From NCBI GenBank assembly GCA_035697245.1, contig DASSDH010000037.1, positions 1 through 8,211 of the forward strand: 8,211 nucleotides of DNA. Direction: 5' to 3'. Below the pieces are notes generated by a model. That model ran no database searches. It saw only the letters and a program-made list of their open reading frames with translations, and was not told the origin of the DNA. Numbering within the stretch: position 1 is the first letter of the stretch; every line of letters starts with the position of its first letter. Positions 6,444 to 8,211 of this stretch are shown piece after piece. The DNA comes from JACVRX01 sp035697245 (lineage in GTDB: Bacteria > Actinomycetota > Actinomycetes > Jiangellales > Jiangellaceae). Position numbers and translations under genes: made by a program.

Positions 6444-7834
6444 TGCAGCTTCACCACTTGGGTGACTGCATCGTCGACGACCACCGGCCGAGGCGGCGGG
6501 GCCGGTCGGCGGGCCGCGTCGGACAAGCGCATCAGCAAGGCGACCAGCACCCAGTTCATGACCAGTGACGACCCGCCGAGCGAGAGGAACGGCGTGGTCA
6601 GGCCGGTAAGGGGGATCAGCTTGGTGACCCCGCCGACGACGATGAACACCTGCAGGAGGAGACCCGCAGCGAGACCGGTCGCCAGGAGCTTGCCGAACGG
6701 GTCGCGCAGCACCAGCGCCGCGCGTAGACCGCGAGAGGCGAGCAGTGCGTAAAGCACGACGATTGCCATCAGGCCGGTCAGGCCCAGTTCCTCTCCGAAA
6801 GCAGCGGCGATGAAGTCGCTCTCGGAGAACGGTACGAGATCGGGCCGGCCACGGCCCAGGCCTGTACCAAGCTCGCCGCCGTAGGCAAGCCCGTACAGCG
6901 ACTGGACGATCTGGCCGAACTGGTCGGTGTCGGCGAAGGGATCGAGCCAACCTTCGATCCGGGCCTGCACGTGGCTGAACACCGCGTTGGCGGCGAATCC
7001 GCCCAGGACGAACAGCGCGAGTCCGACCACGATCCAGGAGATGCGCTCGGTGGCGACGTAGATCATCAGCACGAAGATGCCGAAGAGGAGCAGTGACGGT
7101 CCCAGGTCACGCTGGAAGGCCAGGATGCCCAGGGCAGTGACCCAGACCACCAGGATCGGGCCGAGGTCACGCGCGCGCGGGAGATCCACGCCGAGCACGC
7201 GGCGTCCGGCCAGGGCGAGGACATCCTTGGTACGCACCAGGTAGGCGGCGAACGCGACAATCAGCACGATCTTCGCTGCCTCACCGGGCTGGAAGTTCAT
7301 CGGTCCGATGCGGATCCAGATTCGGGCTCCGCGCAGCACGTAGCCGAGCCCTGGAACCATCGGCAGCAAGAGCAGCACGATCCCGAGCAGGCCGGCGGTG
7401 TAGGCGTACCGGGAGAGGATCCGGTAGTCGCGGACCAGGATGAGCACTACGACGAACAACGTGACGCCTACGACCATCCAGGTCAGCTGCGCCGGCGCCG
7501 CCGCCTGCGGCGCGGCCTCGCCGGCTTGCCGAGCGTCCTCGGCATCGGCAAGGTCCAGTCGGTGGATCATTGCCAGTCCGAGGCCGTTGAGCGTGACGAC
7601 CAGCGGCAGCAGCACGGGGTCGGCGTACGGCGCGAATCGGCGGACGACCACATGGGCTACCCCTGCGAGCAAACTCAAGCCGGCCAGGTAGGCCATTGCA
7701 TTGGGAGGGACGCGCCCGAGCGCTCCGAGGTCGACGGCTACGTAGGCCGCTGTGGCGATGGCCACGGCGAACACGAGCAGCGCCAACTCGGTACCTCGGC
7801 CACGGCGAGGAACGAGGGCCGATCCGTCGCTCAC
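6440..7834 (-). CDS. rodA: SEDS-family peptidoglycan glycosyltransferase RodA/FtsW type
   Basis: A 464-residue polytopic membrane protein that polymerises lipid II into glycan strands; it is paired with a class B PBP, here PbpA. M. tuberculosis RodA at the same locus is 469 residues. It shows some 10-12 hydrophobic helices. Family motifs are MNFQPGEAAKI (179-189), FQRDLGPSLLLFG (240-252), the outer loop RIEGWLDPFADTDQFGQIVQ (292-311) containing the region of the conserved catalytic-cavity Asp, GTGLGRGRPD (323-332), SDFIAAAFGEELGLTG (339-354), and PLTGLTTPFLSLGGSSL (408-424). An Ala/Pro/Gln-rich stretch (about 104-117) lies in the loop between early helices. The C-terminus is a Pro-rich then hydrophilic tail. 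GTG 7834 overlaps the last base of the pstP stop (TAGTG); there is no good Shine-Dalgarno site, so reinitiation after pstP is likely. An in-frame GTG at 7849 is a weaker alternative. Whether this is called RodA or FtsW rests on synteny. Confidence 0.94.
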   Translation of the reverse strand: MSDGSALVPRRGRGTELALLVFAVAIATAAYVAVDLGALGRVPPNAMAYLAGLSLLAGVAHVVVRRFAPYADPVLLPLVVTLNGLGLAMIHRLDLADAEDARQAGEAAPQAAAPAQLTWMVVGVTLFVVVLILVRDYRILSRYAYTAGLLGIVLLLLPMVPGLGYVLRGARIWIRIGPMNFQPGEAAKIVLIVAFAAYLVRTKDVLALAGRRVLGVDLPRARDLGPILVVWVTALGILAFQRDLGPSLLLFGIFVLMIYVATERISWIVVGLALFVLGGFAANAVFSHVQARIEGWLDPFADTDQFGQIVQSLYGLAYGGELGTGLGRGRPDLVPFSESDFIAAAFGEELGLTGLMAIVVLYALLASRGLRAALVLRDPFGKLLATGLAAGLLLQVFIVVGGVTKLIPLTGLTTPFLSLGGSSLVMNWVLVALLMRLSDAARRPAPPPRPVVVDDAVTQVVKLQ

Positions 7835-8211
7835 TACGAGTCCGTGCACTCGAGCCCCGGATAGTCCGGGGTCGGGGTAGGCGTGGGGGTGGTGGGAGTC
7901 CGTGTCAGCGGGGTTGCGGTGGCGGTTCCGGGGATCGGCGTAGGTGCGATGGTGGTCCGCCCTTCGGGGGCGGCCGGGCCCGGTGCCGGGGGCAGCGCGG
8001 TCGAGCTGGGCGAGGCGGCTGGTGTCGAGGGGACCGTCAACCCTGGCGTGGGTGGCGACGTCGGCGACTTGGTCGGGGTGGGATCGGGCGTCGGGATGTG
8101 GGCCCGGCACGCCTCTTCGCGGAGGCTGCTGACGATCTGCTCGGCGTCGGACAGGTCCGATGCCGGTATGGTCTCGACCACCCGATCGCGGACCAACAAC
8201 GGCAGCGCCGA
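7834..8211 (-). CDS. pstP: C-terminal tail of PP2C-family Ser/Thr phosphatase PstP (5' part beyond window)
   Basis: Only the last 125 residues are present; the catalytic PP2C domain and membrane helix lie outside. The fragment opens SALPLLVRDRVVETIPASDL, continuing SDAEQIVSSLREEACRA, which matches the end of the outer domain of actinobacterial PstP (Rv0018c position). It then changes to a low-complexity Pro/Thr/Ser/Ala tail of about 80 residues (for example TPTKSPTSPPTPGLTVPS and TRTPTTPTPTPTPDYPG), likely extended in the wall space and a candidate for O-glycosylation. It ends LECTDS. Cys35 of the fragment (EEACRA) and Cys122 (LECTDS) bracket the Pro/Thr tail and could pair. Catalytic metal-binding residues cannot be checked. 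The family dephosphorylates PknA/PknB and their substrates. The identification relies on the weakly conserved tail plus gene order; the reading frame and the stop at 7836-7834 are clear. Confidence 0.82.
   Translation of the reverse strand, partial: SALPLLVRDRVVETIPASDLSDAEQIVSSLREEACRAHIPTPDPTPTKSPTSPPTPGLTVPSTPAASPSSTALPPAPGPAAPEGRTTIAPTPIPGTATATPLTRTPTTPTPTPTPDYPGLECTDS
7868..7896 (+). other. Potential G-quadruplex at the pstP/rodA junction
   Basis: The plus strand carries four runs of at least three G (7868-7871, 7874-7877, 7885-7889, 7894-7896) separated by 2, 7 and 4 nt, fitting the common G3+N1-7 pattern. It is the template strand for the leftward operon, about 35 nt before the rodA start. 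It arises from Thr-Pro codons of the PstP tail, so it may be a by-product of protein composition. Confidence 0.4.

Noticed and set aside
5874..6752. Long rightward open frame opposite pbpA and rodA
   Set aside because: It lies wholly antisense to two strongly supported genes, its translation is low-complexity Arg/Val/Ala-rich with no family motifs, and such open frames are expected in GC-rich DNA.
6444..6950. Upstream extension of pbpA
   Set aside because: The extra 169 residues are Arg-rich, overlap rodA in another frame, and precede the expected N-terminal membrane anchor; the GTG at 6443 fits family length and junction pattern.
7835..8110. Upstream extension of rodA over the pstP tail
   Set aside because: The translation is His/Asp/Pro/Arg-rich shadow sequence of the PstP Pro/Thr tail, with no membrane helices; family length fits the start at 7834.
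1..8211. tRNA, rRNA, CRISPR, transposase or phage genes
   Set aside because: Apart from two short gaps the window is fully occupied by conserved genes; I found no repeat array, cloverleaf-like segment or recombinase motif.

Overview
The window is high-GC DNA (five of the seven visible start codons are GTG) from an actinobacterium. Gene order and orientation match the conserved cell-division/cell-wall signalling locus found near oriC in this phylum: crgA(-), DUF881(+), pabA/trpG(+), pknB(-), pknA(-), pbpA(-), rodA(-), pstP(-). This is the same order as the Mycobacterium tuberculosis Rv0011c-Rv0018c block. The PabA C-terminus looks more like non-mycobacterial actinomycetes such as Streptomyces. 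I cannot name a genus from the sequence alone.

Layout. At the left edge, crgA reads leftward and runs off the window, lacking only its last few codons. A short divergent intergenic region (238-342) separates it from a rightward pair, a membrane-anchored DUF881 protein and a glutamine amidotransferase (PabA/TrpG), which overlap by 4 bp. The amidotransferase converges on the large leftward operon. The 170-bp convergent gap (1695-1864) holds a perfect 28-bp inverted repeat with a 56-bp centre. It is the only conspicuous non-coding structure in the window and may be a bidirectional terminator or a small mobile/palindromic repeat.

From 8211 down to 1865 the leftward operon reads pstP (only its C-terminal tail is present), rodA, pbpA, pknA, pknB. 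The junctions are one 1-base overlap (TAGTG) followed by three successive 4-base overlaps (GTGA, GTGA, ATGA), so the operon is probably translationally coupled throughout. The proteins form one functional set. RodA (SEDS glycosyltransferase) and PbpA (class B transpeptidase) polymerise and cross-link peptidoglycan. PknB senses the extracytoplasmic wall through four PASTA repeats and signals through its kinase domain together with PknA. PstP removes the phosphates. CrgA links the division machinery to FtsI-type PBPs.

I do not see a new system here. The points most worth a second look are PknA, which has lost two interacting kinase residues (HRDxK Lys to Thr, and the P+1-loop Thr to Ala), and the perfect inverted repeat between the convergent genes. 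Lesser points are cysteine pairs in the outer domains of PknB, PbpA and PstP, a possible G-quadruplex at the pstP/rodA junction, and a small direct repeat upstream of crgA.
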